DNA of 64,000 nt from Stappia sp. MMSF_3263. GTDB lineage: Bacteria > Pseudomonadota > Alphaproteobacteria > Rhizobiales > Stappiaceae. Positions 24,744 through 34,787 of this stretch are shown here, piece by piece. Numbering within the stretch: position 1 is the stretch's first letter; every line of letters starts with the position of its first letter. The translations under genes were made by a program, and so were the position numbers. The DNA is taken from positions 1-64,000 of the forward strand of contig NZ_JASHIK010000002.1 in assembly GCF_030733745.1 (NCBI RefSeq). Reading direction: 5' to 3'. The notes under the pieces are model-generated. The model did no database searches. It had not been told where the DNA came from and saw only the letters and a list, made by a program, of their open reading frames with translations.

Positions 24744-27700
24744 GTGTTTGATCAACTTTCGCTGCAGGGCGGCAATGCGGTCGTCACCGGCGTGCCGGAC
24801 GGTGCCGAAGCCTATGTGCTGGCGGGTCTTCTTGCCGATGCCAAGCCCGGGCTCGCGCTTGTGTTCGTCGCGCGCGATGCTTCGCATGCGCAGGCCGTGC
24901 AGGAAGGCCTGGCGTATTTCGCCCCTGCTGCCGAAGTGCTCGACCTGCCGGCCTGGGACTGCCTTCCCTATGACCGGGTCTCGCCGAACCCGGCGCTTGT
25001 CGCCCGCCGGCTGACGACCCTGAGCCGACTTGTCCGCGAGGGCAAAGAGACGCAGCCGACCGTGCTCCTGACCACTGTCAACGCGATACTGCAGCGCCTG
25101 CCAGAGCCGGATTTCGCGCGTTCGCAGAGCTGGAGCGCGCGTCCCGGCAACCGCATCAACCTGTCGGAGCTGATCGCCTGGCTCGAGACCAATGGTTTCG
25201 CCCGTGCCTCGACCGTCCAGGACACGGGCGAATATGCGGTGCGCGGCGGCATTGTCGACGTCTATGCACCGGGCATGGAGGCGCCCGTTCGGCTCGATTT
25301 CTTCGGCGATACGCTGGAATCGCTTCGCGCCTTCGACACCGAGACGCAACGCACGACAAAGCAGTTGAAGAACCTCGATCTCGTTGCGATGAGCGAAGTG
25401 GTGCTGTCCGAAGAGGCGATCTCGCGTTTTCGCAAGCGCTACGTCGCCCGGTTCGGTGCCACCGACCGCGACGATATTCTCTATCAGTCGATCAGCGAGG
25501 GCCGTCGCTACGCCGGCATGGAGCACTGGTTGCCGCTCTTCCACGAGGGACTGGCGACGCTTTTCGACTATTGCGGCGGTGTGCCGGTCGTACTCGCTCC
25601 TTCTGTCGACGAGGTGGTTCGGGAGCGGTTCGACCAGGTGGCGGAACATCATCAGGCGCGTGTCGAGGCGCAAGGCAAGGCGGGCGGCAGCGGCTCGGTG
25701 CCGTACAAGCCGCTGGATCCCGACGCGCTTTATCTGTCCGGCGAAGAATGGACGACACGTCTTGCCGATGGCGAGAGCCTGCGGCTTTCGTCCTTCGACA
25801 TTCCGCCGGGAACGGGCCAGAAAGTCGTTGCCCTCGACGGGCGGCAGGGGCGGAGCTTTGCGGCCGAACGCGGCGCGGGCAACGTCAACGTCTTCGATGC
25901 GCTTGCCACCCATGCAGCGGCGCGGCGCAAGGCCGGCGACCGGATCGTCATCGCCTGCTGGAGCGAGGGCTCGCGCGAGCGTCTCTCGCATGTGCTTGCC
26001 GATCACGGGCTCGACAGGGCCGCTCCGGTGGAAACCGACGCGGCAGCGCGGGCGCTGCCGAAGGGCATGGCCGCACTCGCCGTCCTTGGGGTGGAGCAGG
26101 GGTTCGAGATCGACGGCCTGACGCTCGTCTGCGAGCAGGACATCCTCGGCGACCGGCTGGTGCGCCAGCGCAAGCGGCGCGCGAAAGGGGCGAATGTCCT
26201 GACCGAGGCGGCGAGCCTCGCGCAGAACGACCTCGTCGTGCATGTCGATCACGGCATCGGACGCTTCATCGGGCTGAAGACGATCGAGGCGGCCGGCGCA
26301 CCGCACGATTGTCTAGAGCTGCAATATGCCGGCGGCGACAAGCTGTTCCTGCCGGTGGAGAACATCGAACTGCTGACGCGCTACGGCTCGGAGGACACCG
26401 AGGCGCAGCTCGACAAGCTGGGTGGGGGAGCCTGGCAGGCGCGCAAGGCGCGCATGAAGAAGCGCATCCTGGAGATCGCCGACGGCTTGATCAAGACGGC
26501 GGCCGCGCGCGCGCTGCGCACGGCGCCCCCGATCGCCCCGCCTGAAGGCGTCTATGACGAGTTCGCGACCCGCTTTCCCTATGACGAGACGGAGGACCAG
26601 CTCAACGCCATCGATGCGGTGTTCGAGGATCTGGCCTCGGGGCGGCCTATGGACAGGCTGGTGTGCGGCGATGTCGGCTTCGGCAAGACCGAGGTCGCGC
26701 TGCGCGCCGCCTTCATCGCGGCGATGACAGGACGGCAGGTGGCGCTGGTGGTGCCGACGACGCTGCTGGCCCGCCAGCACTACAAGACATTCTCCGACCG
26801 GTTCCAGGGGCTGCCGATCAATGTCGCGCACGCCTCGCGGCTGGTGCCGGCCAAGGAACTCGCGGCGACGAAGAAGGGGATCACGGACGGATCCGTCGAC
26901 ATTGTCATCGGTACCCATGCGCTGCTCGCCAAGGGGATCTCGTTCCGTGATCTGGGGCTGCTGATCATCGACGAGGAGCAGCATTTCGGCGTCAAGCACA
27001 AGGAACGGCTGAAGGAGCTCAAGTCCGAGGTTCACGTGCTGACCCTCTCGGCAACGCCGATCCCCAGGACGCTGCAACTGGCCCTGACCGGGGTGCGCGA
27101 GCTGTCGCTGATCGCCACGCCGCCGGTCGACCGGCTGGCGGTTCGCACGTTCATTTCCCCCTTCGACCCCGTCGTCGTGCGCGAGGCGCTGCTGCGCGAA
27201 CGCTATCGCGGCGGCCAGAGCTTCTATGTCTGCCCGCGTGTTTCCGACCTTGCCGACCGCAAGGCATTCCTGGAGGACGTGGTGCCGGAAGTGAAGGTTG
27301 CGGTTGCCCATGGCCAGATGCCGCCCGGCGAGCTGGAAGACGTGATGAACGCCTTCTACGAGGGCAAGTACGACGTGCTTCTGTCGACGACGATCGTTGA
27401 ATCTGGCCTCGACATTCCCACCGCGAACACGTTGATCGTGCATCGGGCCGACATGTTCGGGCTGGCTCAGCTCTACCAGCTTCGCGGCCGGGTGGGACGG
27501 TCCAAGACGCGCGCCTACGCGCTGTTCACGGTGCCGGCCAACAAGACGATGACGACGACCGCCGACCGCAGGCTGAAGGTGTTGCAGTCACTCGACAGCC
27601 TGGGGGCGGGTTTCCAGCTGGCCAGCCATGATCTCGACATTCGCGGCGCCGGCAATCTGCTCGGCGAAGAGCAGTCCGGTCACATCAAGGAAGTGGGGTT

Positions 27701-28241
27701 CGAGCTCTATCAGCAGATGCTGGAGGAGGCGGTGGCCCAGCTTCGGACCGGCGACGACACGGAAGCCGAGGAAACTTGGTCGCCGCAGATCCAGGTCGGC
27801 ACGCCGGTGCTCATTCCCGAAAGCTACGTCGCCGACCTGCCGTTGCGCCTGTCGCTGTATCGCCGGCTTGCCGACCTGGCCACGACCGAGGAGATCGATG
27901 CCTTCGGCGCGGAGATGATCGACCGTTTCGGCCCGTTGCCGGAGGAGGTCGATCACCTTTTGAAGATCGTCTTCATCAAGGGCCTGTGCCGGCGCGCCAA
28001 TGTGGAAAAGATCGATGCCGGACCGAAGGGTGTCGTCATCGCCTTCCGGGGCAACGTGTTCCCCAACCCGGCCGGACTGGTCTCCTATATCGCCGAGCAG
28101 GGCATCCTGGCGAAGATCCGGCCCGACCAGAAGGTCGTGCTCATCCGCGACTGGGAGAGCGCCGAACAGCGGCTGAAGGGAAGCGCCGCCGTGCTCTTGA
28201 AGCTGGTGCGCATCGCCGAGGCCGAAACCGCCGCGGCCTGA
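24744..28241 (+). CDS. mfd: Transcription-repair coupling factor Mfd
   Basis: A 1165-residue translocase that removes RNA polymerase stalled at lesions and recruits UvrA. The N-terminal UvrB-like region (about 1-360) is followed by the RNA-polymerase-interacting domain near the middle (DLVVHVDHGIGRFIGLK, about 490-510). The RecG-like helicase core has Walker A GDVGFGKTEVA, DEEQHFG, SATPIPRTLQLA and QLRGRVGRSK, then the C-terminal TRCF domain. The GTG at 24744 is the start by position; no nearer ATG fits. Length is normal for alphaproteobacteria. Confidence 0.96.
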   Translation: MFDQLSLQGGNAVVTGVPDGAEAYVLAGLLADAKPGLALVFVARDASHAQAVQEGLAYFAPAAEVLDLPAWDCLPYDRVSPNPALVARRLTTLSRLVREGKETQPTVLLTTVNAILQRLPEPDFARSQSWSARPGNRINLSELIAWLETNGFARASTVQDTGEYAVRGGIVDVYAPGMEAPVRLDFFGDTLESLRAFDTETQRTTKQLKNLDLVAMSEVVLSEEAISRFRKRYVARFGATDRDDILYQSISEGRRYAGMEHWLPLFHEGLATLFDYCGGVPVVLAPSVDEVVRERFDQVAEHHQARVEAQGKAGGSGSVPYKPLDPDALYLSGEEWTTRLADGESLRLSSFDIPPGTGQKVVALDGRQGRSFAAERGAGNVNVFDALATHAAARRKAGDRIVIACWSEGSRERLSHVLADHGLDRAAPVETDAAARALPKGMAALAVLGVEQGFEIDGLTLVCEQDILGDRLVRQRKRRAKGANVLTEAASLAQNDLVVHVDHGIGRFIGLKTIEAAGAPHDCLELQYAGGDKLFLPVENIELLTRYGSEDTEAQLDKLGGGAWQARKARMKKRILEIADGLIKTAAARALRTAPPIAPPEGVYDEFATRFPYDETEDQLNAIDAVFEDLASGRPMDRLVCGDVGFGKTEVALRAAFIAAMTGRQVALVVPTTLLARQHYKTFSDRFQGLPINVAHASRLVPAKELAATKKGITDGSVDIVIGTHALLAKGISFRDLGLLIIDEEQHFGVKHKERLKELKSEVHVLTLSATPIPRTLQLALTGVRELSLIATPPVDRLAVRTFISPFDPVVVREALLRERYRGGQSFYVCPRVSDLADRKAFLEDVVPEVKVAVAHGQMPPGELEDVMNAFYEGKYDVLLSTTIVESGLDIPTANTLIVHRADMFGLAQLYQLRGRVGRSKTRAYALFTVPANKTMTTTADRRLKVLQSLDSLGAGFQLASHDLDIRGAGNLLGEEQSGHIKEVGFELYQQMLEEAVAQLRTGDDTEAEETWSPQIQVGTPVLIPESYVADLPLRLSLYRRLADLATTEEIDAFGAEMIDRFGPLPEEVDHLLKIVFIKGLCRRANVEKIDAGPKGVVIAFRGNVFPNPAGLVSYIAEQGILAKIRPDQKVVLIRDWESAEQRLKGSAAVLLKLVRIAEAETAAA

Positions 28242-28367
28242 CAAGAGCATGTGCGCTCGCGCCTGGCGGACATGCGGTTGCGGCGATCCCGGTTCGGAAA
28301 CCAACCATTAAGGCTGATATCCGATAGTCGGTACATCGAACTGTTTGTATCGAGTCGGGTCGCAACC

Positions 28368-28700
28368 GTGCCTTTCAATTCCACACGCTATCGCCGCCAC
28401 ACCATCCGCCAGCGCCTTGCAGCGCCGGCGATCGCCATCGGGCTTGTCGCCTATTTCGGGTTTCACGCGCTCAACGGCGAATTGGGGCTTGTCGGCAAAG
28501 CCCGTATCGAACATCGTTATGCGGCACTGGAAAAGGAACTGACGACCCTGCGGGCCGAGCGTCAGGAGCTGTTGCGGCGTGTCGTCCTGTTGCGTCCGGA
28601 AAGTCTTGATCCGGACATGATCGACGAGCGGGCACGGCTGGGTCTCAACCTCGTCCATCCGCAGGAGCTGGCCATCCTGCGACCGCAGGGCAATCGGTGA
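28368..28700 (+). CDS. ftsB: Septum formation initiator FtsB (DivIC-like)
   Basis: A 110-residue single-pass protein. A short basic N-terminus is followed by a membrane span (about 19-35, AAPAIAIGLVAYFGFHAL) and a coiled coil (about 48-80, EKELTTLRAERQELLRRVVLL), ending in the DPDMIDERAR-LGLN motif typical of FtsB. It links FtsL and FtsQ at the divisome. The frame is open from 28251, but the GTG at 28368 (VPFNSTRYRRHT) gives the usual family length. It lies between mfd and pdhA, the common Rhizobiales position. Confidence 0.82.
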   Translation: MPFNSTRYRRHTIRQRLAAPAIAIGLVAYFGFHALNGELGLVGKARIEHRYAALEKELTTLRAERQELLRRVVLLRPESLDPDMIDERARLGLNLVHPQELAILRPQGNR

Positions 28701-28736
28701 ATTTAACCTGATTCCGATTTAACGCATTGATTTAAC
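28701..28736. repeat. Three ATTTAAC direct repeats upstream of pdhA
   Basis: ATTTAAC occurs at 28701-28707, 28717-28723 and 28730-28736, immediately after the ftsB stop in an AT-rich island. Spacing is 16 and 13 bases. TTAAC is a CtrA-like half-site, but no pair shows the canonical 7-base spacing. A regulatory role is inferred. Confidence 0.4.
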
Positions 28737-28740
28737 CGGA

Positions 28741-28770
28741 AACCAATTAATTTCTCGATTGGTTATTTTT
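28741..28770. promoter_or_regulatory. Inverted repeat AACCAAT-N10-ATTGGTT upstream of pdhA
   Basis: A perfect 7-bp inverted repeat (28741-28747 and 28758-28764) is followed by ATTTTT. It could be a weak terminator for mfd-ftsB or an operator for the pdh operon; the AT-rich stem favours neither strongly. The remainder of 28771-28890 has no gene. Confidence 0.4.
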
Positions 28771-28890
28771 GTCAATAAGATACAAGCAGAAATCGCCTCT
28801 CACATCGTCCTTTCATTGACTTTTCCCTTCGGGTACCTTCCGCTAGGTTGCTGAAGGGGAAACGCCGTCCCGAACGGGACGCAAAGCGAG

Positions 28891-29952
28891 ATGAGGGACA
28901 TGGCTGCAACGTCAGGCAAGACGGCCGGCGGGCGCTCGAGGAGCGCATCCCGGACGAAGGGAGGGGCAGCCAAACAGGCGCCCGCGATCGCGGACTTCAC
29001 CAAGGAGCAGGAACTCGCCGCCTACCGGCACATGCTGCTGATCCGGCGTTTCGAGGAAAAGGCCGGCCAGCTCTACGGCATGGGCCTGATCGGCGGCTTC
29101 TGCCACCTCTATATCGGGCAGGAAGCGGTTGTCGTCGGCATGCGCATGGCTGCCAGGGACGGCGACCAGATGATCACGGGCTACCGCGATCACGGCCACA
29201 TGCTGGCGATGGACATGGACCCCAAGGGTGTCATGGCCGAACTGACCGGACGACGGGGCGGCTATTCCAAGGGGAAGGGCGGCTCCATGCACATGTTCTC
29301 CAAGGAAAAGCAGTTCTACGGCGGCCACGGCATCGTCGGCGCGCAGGTGTCGCTCGGCACCGGGCTCGGCTTCGCCAACAAGTACCGCGAGAACGGCGCC
29401 GTCGCGATGACCTATTTCGGCGATGGCGCGGCCAACCAGGGCCAGGTCTACGAGAGCTTCAACATGGCCCAGCTGTGGAAGCTGCCGGTCATCTACGTGA
29501 TCGAGAACAACAAGTACGGCATGGGCACGAGCATCGAGCGCGCCTCGGCCACCACCGACCTGTCCCAGCGCGGCGCCTCCTTCGGCATCCCGGGCGAGCA
29601 GGTCGACGGCATGGACGTGCGCGCCGTGATGGCGGCGAGCGAAAAGGCGCTGGAGCATTGCCGCACGGGCAAGGGACCGTTCATCCTCGAGATGATCACC
29701 TATCGCTATCGTGGCCACTCCATGTCCGATCCGGCCAAGTACCGGTCGAAGGAGGAGGTGCAGAAGATGCGCACCGAGCACGACCCGATCGAGCAGGTCC
29801 GCAAGCGCATCCTCGACAATGGCTGGGCAAGCGAGGACGACCTCAAGGGCATCGACAAGGAAGTGCGCGAGATCGTGGCGGAATCCGCCGAGTTCGCGCA
29901 GACCGACAAGGAGCCGGACGTTTCCGAGCTCTATACCGATATTCTTCTTTGA
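28891..29952 (+). CDS. pdhA: Pyruvate dehydrogenase E1 component, alpha subunit
   Basis: A 353-residue thiamine-diphosphate enzyme subunit that decarboxylates pyruvate together with PdhB. The ThDP/Mg motif runs from GDGAANQG (177-184) to the ENN at 205-207, and the phosphorylation-loop-like region YRGHSMSDPAKYRSKEE is present. The first 35 residues are an alanine/lysine/serine-rich extension usual in alphaproteobacteria. The ATG at 28891 is taken as start; a second ATG 9 bases later is possible. It leads the pdhA-pdhB-pdhC-lpd operon. Confidence 0.96.
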   Translation: MRDMAATSGKTAGGRSRSASRTKGGAAKQAPAIADFTKEQELAAYRHMLLIRRFEEKAGQLYGMGLIGGFCHLYIGQEAVVVGMRMAARDGDQMITGYRDHGHMLAMDMDPKGVMAELTGRRGGYSKGKGGSMHMFSKEKQFYGGHGIVGAQVSLGTGLGFANKYRENGAVAMTYFGDGAANQGQVYESFNMAQLWKLPVIYVIENNKYGMGTSIERASATTDLSQRGASFGIPGEQVDGMDVRAVMAASEKALEHCRTGKGPFILEMITYRYRGHSMSDPAKYRSKEEVQKMRTEHDPIEQVRKRILDNGWASEDDLKGIDKEVREIVAESAEFAQTDKEPDVSELYTDILL

Positions 29953-29967
29953 CGGTGGGACCGAGCG

Positions 29968-31350
29968 ATGCCGATTGAGATTCTGATGCCGGCCCTCTCG
30001 CCGACGATGGAAGAGGGCACCCTGGCGAAATGGGTGAAAAAGGAAGGCGACAGCGTCGCCGCCGGTGACGTGATCGCCGAGATCGAGACCGACAAGGCGA
30101 CGATGGAGGTCGAGGCCGTCGACGAAGGCACGATGGGCAAGATCCTCGTTGCCGAAGGCTCCGAGAACGTCAAGGTCAACACGCCGATCGCGCTGCTGCT
30201 TGGCGAGGGGGAGGATGCGTCCGCGCTGGACGCCGCGCCCAAGGCCGCGCCTGCTCCAGCCGCCGAGGCTTCCGCCGCACCATCCTCGCCCGCGCCCGTT
30301 GCGGCAGCTCCGGTGGCCCCGGCGCCCGACGTGCCGGCCGAGCCGGATGCTCCCGAGGGTACGCCGATGGTCAAGTCGACTGTCCGCGAGGCGTTGCGCG
30401 ATGCCATGGCCGAGGAAATGCGGCGCGATGGCGACGTCTTCCTGATGGGCGAGGAGGTTGCCGAGTACCAGGGCGCCTACAAGATCTCGCAGGGGCTTCT
30501 GGACGAGTTCGGGCCCAAGCGCGTCATCGACACGCCGATCACCGAGCACGGGTTCACAGGCCTTGGCGTCGGTGCCGCGATGGCCGGCCTGCGGCCGATC
30601 GTGGAGTTCATGACGTTCAACTTCGCCATGCAGGCGATCGACCAGATCATCAACTCCGCCGCCAAGACGCTCTACATGTCCGGCGGACAGATGGGTGCGC
30701 CCATCGTGTTCCGCGGTGCAAACGGCGCGGCCGCCCGGGTCGGTGCCCAGCACAGCCAGGATTATGCCGCCTGGTATGCGCATGTTCCGGGCCTGAAGGT
30801 CGTCCAGCCGTGGTCGGCGGCCGATGCCAAGGGCCTGCTCAAGGCGGCGATCCGCGATCCCAATCCGGTGATCTTCCTCGAGAACGAGATCCTCTACGGC
30901 CAGACCTTCGAAATGCCGGATGTCGAGGACTTCGTCCTTCCGATCGGCAAGGCCAAGATCGAGCGCAAGGGCAGCGATGTCACCATCGTCTCCTGGGGCA
31001 TCGGCATGACCTACGTCATGAAGGCGGTCGAGGAACTGGCGGGCATGGGCATTTCGGCGGAAGTCGTCAACCTGCGCTCGATCCGTCCGCTCGACATCGA
31101 CACGGTGATCGCCTCGGTGAAGAAGACCGGGCGCCTGGTGACGGTCGAGGAAGCCTATCCGATGTGCTCGGTCTCCTCGGAGATCGGTTACCAGGTGCAG
31201 GAAAAGGCCTTCGACTGGCTCGATGCCCCGATCCTGCGGGTAACCGGCAAGGACGTGCCGATGCCCTATGCGGCCAACCTGGAGAAGCTGGCACTGCCGT
31301 CGGTGCAGGAAGTCATCGATGCGGTGAAAGCCGTGACCTACACCGCCTGA
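29968..31350 (+). CDS. pdhB: Pyruvate dehydrogenase E1 component, beta subunit, with N-terminal lipoyl domain
   Basis: A 460-residue subunit combining a lipoyl domain (1-85, lipoyl lysine Lys43 in ETDKATME), an alanine/proline-rich linker (about 88-130) and a transketolase-like E1 beta domain (about 134-460, starting [18 protein letters not shown]). The fusion is characteristic of Rhizobiales-type complexes. The lipoyl domain would be modified by the LipA/LipB pathway. It lies 15 bases after pdhA with the same ribosome-binding style. Its lipoyl domain is nearly the same as that of PdhC. Confidence 0.96.
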   Translation: MPIEILMPALSPTMEEGTLAKWVKKEGDSVAAGDVIAEIETDKATMEVEAVDEGTMGKILVAEGSENVKVNTPIALLLGEGEDASALDAAPKAAPAPAAEASAAPSSPAPVAAAPVAPAPDVPAEPDAPEGTPMVKSTVREALRDAMAEEMRRDGDVFLMGEEVAEYQGAYKISQGLLDEFGPKRVIDTPITEHGFTGLGVGAAMAGLRPIVEFMTFNFAMQAIDQIINSAAKTLYMSGGQMGAPIVFRGANGAAARVGAQHSQDYAAWYAHVPGLKVVQPWSAADAKGLLKAAIRDPNPVIFLENEILYGQTFEMPDVEDFVLPIGKAKIERKGSDVTIVSWGIGMTYVMKAVEELAGMGISAEVVNLRSIRPLDIDTVIASVKKTGRLVTVEEAYPMCSVSSEIGYQVQEKAFDWLDAPILRVTGKDVPMPYAANLEKLALPSVQEVIDAVKAVTYTA

Positions 31351-31365
31351 GGCGAGGGACGAACG

Positions 31366-32742
31366 ATGCCAATCAAGATTTTGATGCCGGCCCTTTCTCC
31401 CACCATGGAAGAGGGCAACCTGGCCAAGTGGCTGGTGAAGGAAGGCGACAGCGTTTCCTCGGGCGACGTCATTGCCGAGATCGAGACCGACAAGGCGACG
31501 ATGGAAGTGGAGGCCGTCGACGAGGGCAAGATCGGCAAGATCCTCGTGGCGGAAGGCTCCGAGGGGGTGAAGGTCAACGAGGTGATCGCGCTCCTCCTGG
31601 AAGAGGGCGAGGACGCGTCGGCGCTGGAGGGTGCCGGGAGCGGTGCCGGCGGCGACAATGGCGGTTCCAAGCCCTCCGCGCCCGCACCTGAGAAATCCGC
31701 GCCGGACGCTGCCGCGAAGAGCGAGGCCGCTCCGGCTCCGGCCGCCGATGCGGCGCCCGCCAAGGCGCCGCCGGCACCGGCCGCCGCTGATGGCGGGCGG
31801 ATCTTCGCCTCGCCGCTGGCGCGCCGCCTTGCCTCGCAGAACAGCCTGGACCTTGCCGCAATCGGCGGTTCCGGTCCGCATGGCCGCATCGTCAAGCGCG
31901 ACATCGACGAGGCGCTTGCAGCGGGCACGGGCAAGGCCTCGGCCGCTCCCGCCGCCGAGGCGCCCAAGGCAGCCGCTTCGGCGCCGGCCCTGGCAAAGGG
32001 TCCGTCCAGCGAACAGGTGCTGAAGCTGTTCGAGGACGGGTCCTACGAGCTCGTTCCGCATGACGGCATGCGCAAGACCATCGCCAAGCGGCTGACGGAA
32101 TCGAAGCAGACCATCCCGCATTTCTACGTCTCCGTGGATTGCGAACTGGACGCGTTGCTGGCCCTGCGGGCCCAGCTCAACGACGCGGCGCCGAAGGACA
32201 AGGACGGCAAGCCCGCCTATAAGCTTTCGGTCAATGACATGACGATCAAGGCGCTGGCGCTGGCGTTGCGCGACGTTCCGGATGCGAACGTGTCGTGGAC
32301 GGACGAGGCGATGGTCAAGCACAAGCACTCGGATGTCGGCGTCGCCGTGTCGATCCCCGGCGGGCTGATCACCCCGATCGTGCGCAGCGCCGAGATGAAG
32401 CCGCTGTCGGTCATCTCGAACGAGATGAAGGACATGGGCAAGCGCGCCAAGGAGCGCAAGCTCAAGCCCGAGGAGTACCAGGGCGGCACCACGGCCGTGT
32501 CCAACATGGGCATGATGGGCGTCAAGGACTTCGCGGCGGTGGTCAATCCGCCCCATGCAACGATCCTTGCCGTCGGCGCCGGCGAAAAGCGGCCTGTCGT
32601 CAAGGACGATGCGCTCGCCATCGCCACGGTGATGACGGTGACCCTGTCGACCGATCACCGGGCCGTCGATGGCGCGCTCGGTGCCGAGCTTCTCGCAGCC
32701 TTCAGGGGCTATATCGAGAACCCGATGTCGATGCTGGTGTAA
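31366..32742 (+). CDS. pdhC: Dihydrolipoamide acetyltransferase (PDH E2)
   Basis: A 458-residue core subunit. It has one lipoyl domain (1-85, Lys43), a long Ala/Pro linker, a peripheral-subunit-binding domain (146-184, [11 protein letters not shown] to KRDIDEAL) and the acyltransferase domain (about 225-458). The catalytic HxxxDG motif is in TDHRAVDGA (His431, Asp435). It transfers acetyl groups to CoA. It is 15 bases after pdhB and 141 bases before lpd. Confidence 0.96.
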   Translation: MPIKILMPALSPTMEEGNLAKWLVKEGDSVSSGDVIAEIETDKATMEVEAVDEGKIGKILVAEGSEGVKVNEVIALLLEEGEDASALEGAGSGAGGDNGGSKPSAPAPEKSAPDAAAKSEAAPAPAADAAPAKAPPAPAAADGGRIFASPLARRLASQNSLDLAAIGGSGPHGRIVKRDIDEALAAGTGKASAAPAAEAPKAAASAPALAKGPSSEQVLKLFEDGSYELVPHDGMRKTIAKRLTESKQTIPHFYVSVDCELDALLALRAQLNDAAPKDKDGKPAYKLSVNDMTIKALALALRDVPDANVSWTDEAMVKHKHSDVGVAVSIPGGLITPIVRSAEMKPLSVISNEMKDMGKRAKERKLKPEEYQGGTTAVSNMGMMGVKDFAAVVNPPHATILAVGAGEKRPVVKDDALAIATVMTVTLSTDHRAVDGALGAELLAAFRGYIENPMSMLV

Positions 32743-32883
32743 TTCGCAGTGCGGCGGTGCGGGATATCCGTCCCCGGCCGCCGCATCGCGGTGCTTTTGC
32801 CATTCCCGTTTTCGGGTCCGTATACGGGCGACTGCCGGCCTGGCGAGGGCCGTTGATCCACCGTCCGATCTGGAGGATTTTTC

Positions 32884-34332
32884 ATGAGCGGCACGTCCTA
32901 TGACGTCATCATCATCGGCTCGGGCCCGGGCGGTTATGTCACCGCCATCCGCGCGGCGCAGCTTGGCCTGAAGACGGCCATCGTCGAGCGCGAGCATCTG
33001 GGCGGCATCTGCCTCAACTGGGGCTGCATCCCGACCAAGGCGCTGCTGCGCTCGGCCGAGATCCTCGACCATGCCAACCACGCCAAGAGCTACGGCCTCA
33101 AGCTCGAAGGCAAGATGACGGCGGATGTGAAGGATGTCGTCGCACGCTCGCGCGGCGTTTCGGCCCGGCTTAACGGCGGCGTCGCCTTCCTGATGAAGAA
33201 GAACAAGATCGACGTGATCTGGGGCGAGGCGAAGCTGACCAAGCCTGGCGAGATCGTCGTTTCGAAGTCGTCGAAGCCTGTCGTCGAGCCGCAGAACCCG
33301 GTGCCGAAGGGCGTCAAGGGCGAGGGCACCTACACGGCCCGCAACATCATCGTCGCCACCGGCGCCCGTCCGCGCGCGCTGCCGGGCATCGAGCCGGATG
33401 GCAAGCTGATCTGGACGTATTTCGAGGCGATGAAGCCCGACGTCATGCCGAAGTCGCTGGTGGTGATGGGCTCGGGCGCCATCGGCATCGAGTTCGCCTC
33501 CTTCTATCGCTCCATGGGCGCCGAGGTGACGGTGGTCGAGGTCATGTCGCAGGTGATGCCGGTCGAGGATGCGGAAATCTCCGCCCTTGCCCGCAAGCAG
33601 CTTGAAAAGCGCGGCCTCAAGATCCTGACCGAAGCGAAGGTCACCAAGGTCGAGAAGGGCGCCAACTCGATCACCGCCCATGTCGAGACCAAGGACGGCA
33701 AGGTACAGACCATCACCGCCGACCGGCTGATATCGGCGGTCGGGGTGCACGGCAATATCGAGGGGCTCGGCCTTGAGGCGCTCGGCGTGAAGACGGACCG
33801 GGGCTGCATCGCCATCGATGGCTACGGGCGCACCAACGTGCCGGGAATCCATGCGATCGGCGATGTCGCCGGCCCGCCGATGCTGGCCCACAAGGCCGAA
33901 CACGAGGGCGTTGTCTGCATCGAGAAGATCGCCGGGCTGCCGAATGTCCACGCCATGGACAAGGCCAAGATCCCGGGCTGCACCTATTGCAATCCGCAGG
34001 TCGCGTCCGTCGGGCTGACGGAAGCGAAGGCGAAGGAGCAGGGGCGTGACATCCGCGTCGGACGCTACAGCTTCTCGGCCAATGGCAAGGCGATCGCGCT
34101 CGGCGAGGACCAGGGGATGATCAAGACCATCTTCGACAAGAAGACGGGCGAGCTGATCGGCGCGCATATGGTCGGCACCGAGGTGACCGAACTCATCCAG
34201 GGGTTCGTCGTCGCCATGAACCTTGAGACGACCGAGGAAGAGCTGATGCACACGATCTTCCCGCATCCGACCCTGTCGGAGATGATGAAGGAGAGCGTGC
34301 TCGACGCCTACGGCAAGGTCCTGAACGCCTGA
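32884..34332 (+). CDS. lpd: Dihydrolipoyl dehydrogenase (E3)
   Basis: A 482-residue flavoprotein that reoxidises dihydrolipoamide with NAD. FAD-binding GSGPGGYVTAIRAAQLG is at 12-28, the redox disulfide GGICLNWGCIPTK gives Cys43 and Cys48, the NAD fold starts near VVMGSGAIGIEFASFY, and the C-terminal active-site pair is in FPHPTLSE (His461, Glu466). Position after pdhC indicates that it is the PDH-dedicated E3. The 141-base gap before it has no gene. Confidence 0.96.
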   Translation: MSGTSYDVIIIGSGPGGYVTAIRAAQLGLKTAIVEREHLGGICLNWGCIPTKALLRSAEILDHANHAKSYGLKLEGKMTADVKDVVARSRGVSARLNGGVAFLMKKNKIDVIWGEAKLTKPGEIVVSKSSKPVVEPQNPVPKGVKGEGTYTARNIIVATGARPRALPGIEPDGKLIWTYFEAMKPDVMPKSLVVMGSGAIGIEFASFYRSMGAEVTVVEVMSQVMPVEDAEISALARKQLEKRGLKILTEAKVTKVEKGANSITAHVETKDGKVQTITADRLISAVGVHGNIEGLGLEALGVKTDRGCIAIDGYGRTNVPGIHAIGDVAGPPMLAHKAEHEGVVCIEKIAGLPNVHAMDKAKIPGCTYCNPQVASVGLTEAKAKEQGRDIRVGRYSFSANGKAIALGEDQGMIKTIFDKKTGELIGAHMVGTEVTELIQGFVVAMNLETTEEELMHTIFPHPTLSEMMKESVLDAYGKVLNA

Positions 34333-34465
34333 GGAACCGGTTTCGGGGTTCTCGGGCGAGCAGACGCGCGACGCGCGCGGCGGGCGCTACCGCTTGAGTT
34401 GTCACGGGGAACGTCTAACCTTGGCGGGCGCTAAGGAGCGCATACTCGCAAAACGGGGATTCGAT

Positions 34466-34714
34466 ATGGACGTCAAAAACATCCTGATCTGGTGCGTTAT
34501 CGGTTTGATCGCGGGCTGGCTGGCGAGCCTCGTGCTCGGCGGTGGCGGCCTGGTGCGCTATCTGATCACGGGTCTGGTCGGCGCTTTCGTCGGCGGGTTC
34601 CTGTTCAACCTCGCCGGCATCAACATCAATGTCGGCAACGCCTTCGTGAACCAGATCATCGTGGCGGCAATCGGCGCAATCGTCGTCGTCCTGGTGGCGC
34701 GGGTCCTGGCCTGA
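34466..34714 (+). CDS. GlsB/YeaQ/YmgE family small membrane protein
   Basis: An 82-residue hydrophobic protein with three glycine-rich membrane segments (IWCVIGLIAGWLASLVLGG, YLITGLVGAFVGGFLF, IIVAAIGAIVVVLVARVL), the pattern of transglycosylase-associated YeaQ proteins. Function is unknown; homologues are often stress induced. The frame is open upstream, but the ATG at 34466 begins the first span directly. A related gene follows 73 bases later. Confidence 0.82.
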   Translation: MDVKNILIWCVIGLIAGWLASLVLGGGGLVRYLITGLVGAFVGGFLFNLAGININVGNAFVNQIIVAAIGAIVVVLVARVLA

Positions 34715-34787
34715 CCCCTGCAACGTGAACAGCCGGCCGGGGTTCCCGGTCGGCTTCCACGCGCCAGGCAAAAGCGACGGAGGCATC

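Noticed and set aside
28701-28736. CtrA binding sites upstream of pdhA
   Set aside because: TTAA half-sites are present but spaced 12 and 9 bases apart instead of about 7, so they do not fit the full consensus.
28912-34266. Antisense open frame of 1784 codons opposite the pdh operon
   Set aside because: It is a mirror of the GC-rich codon pattern of pdhABC-lpd; composition is dominated by histidine, arginine and aspartate and it crosses four well-identified genes.
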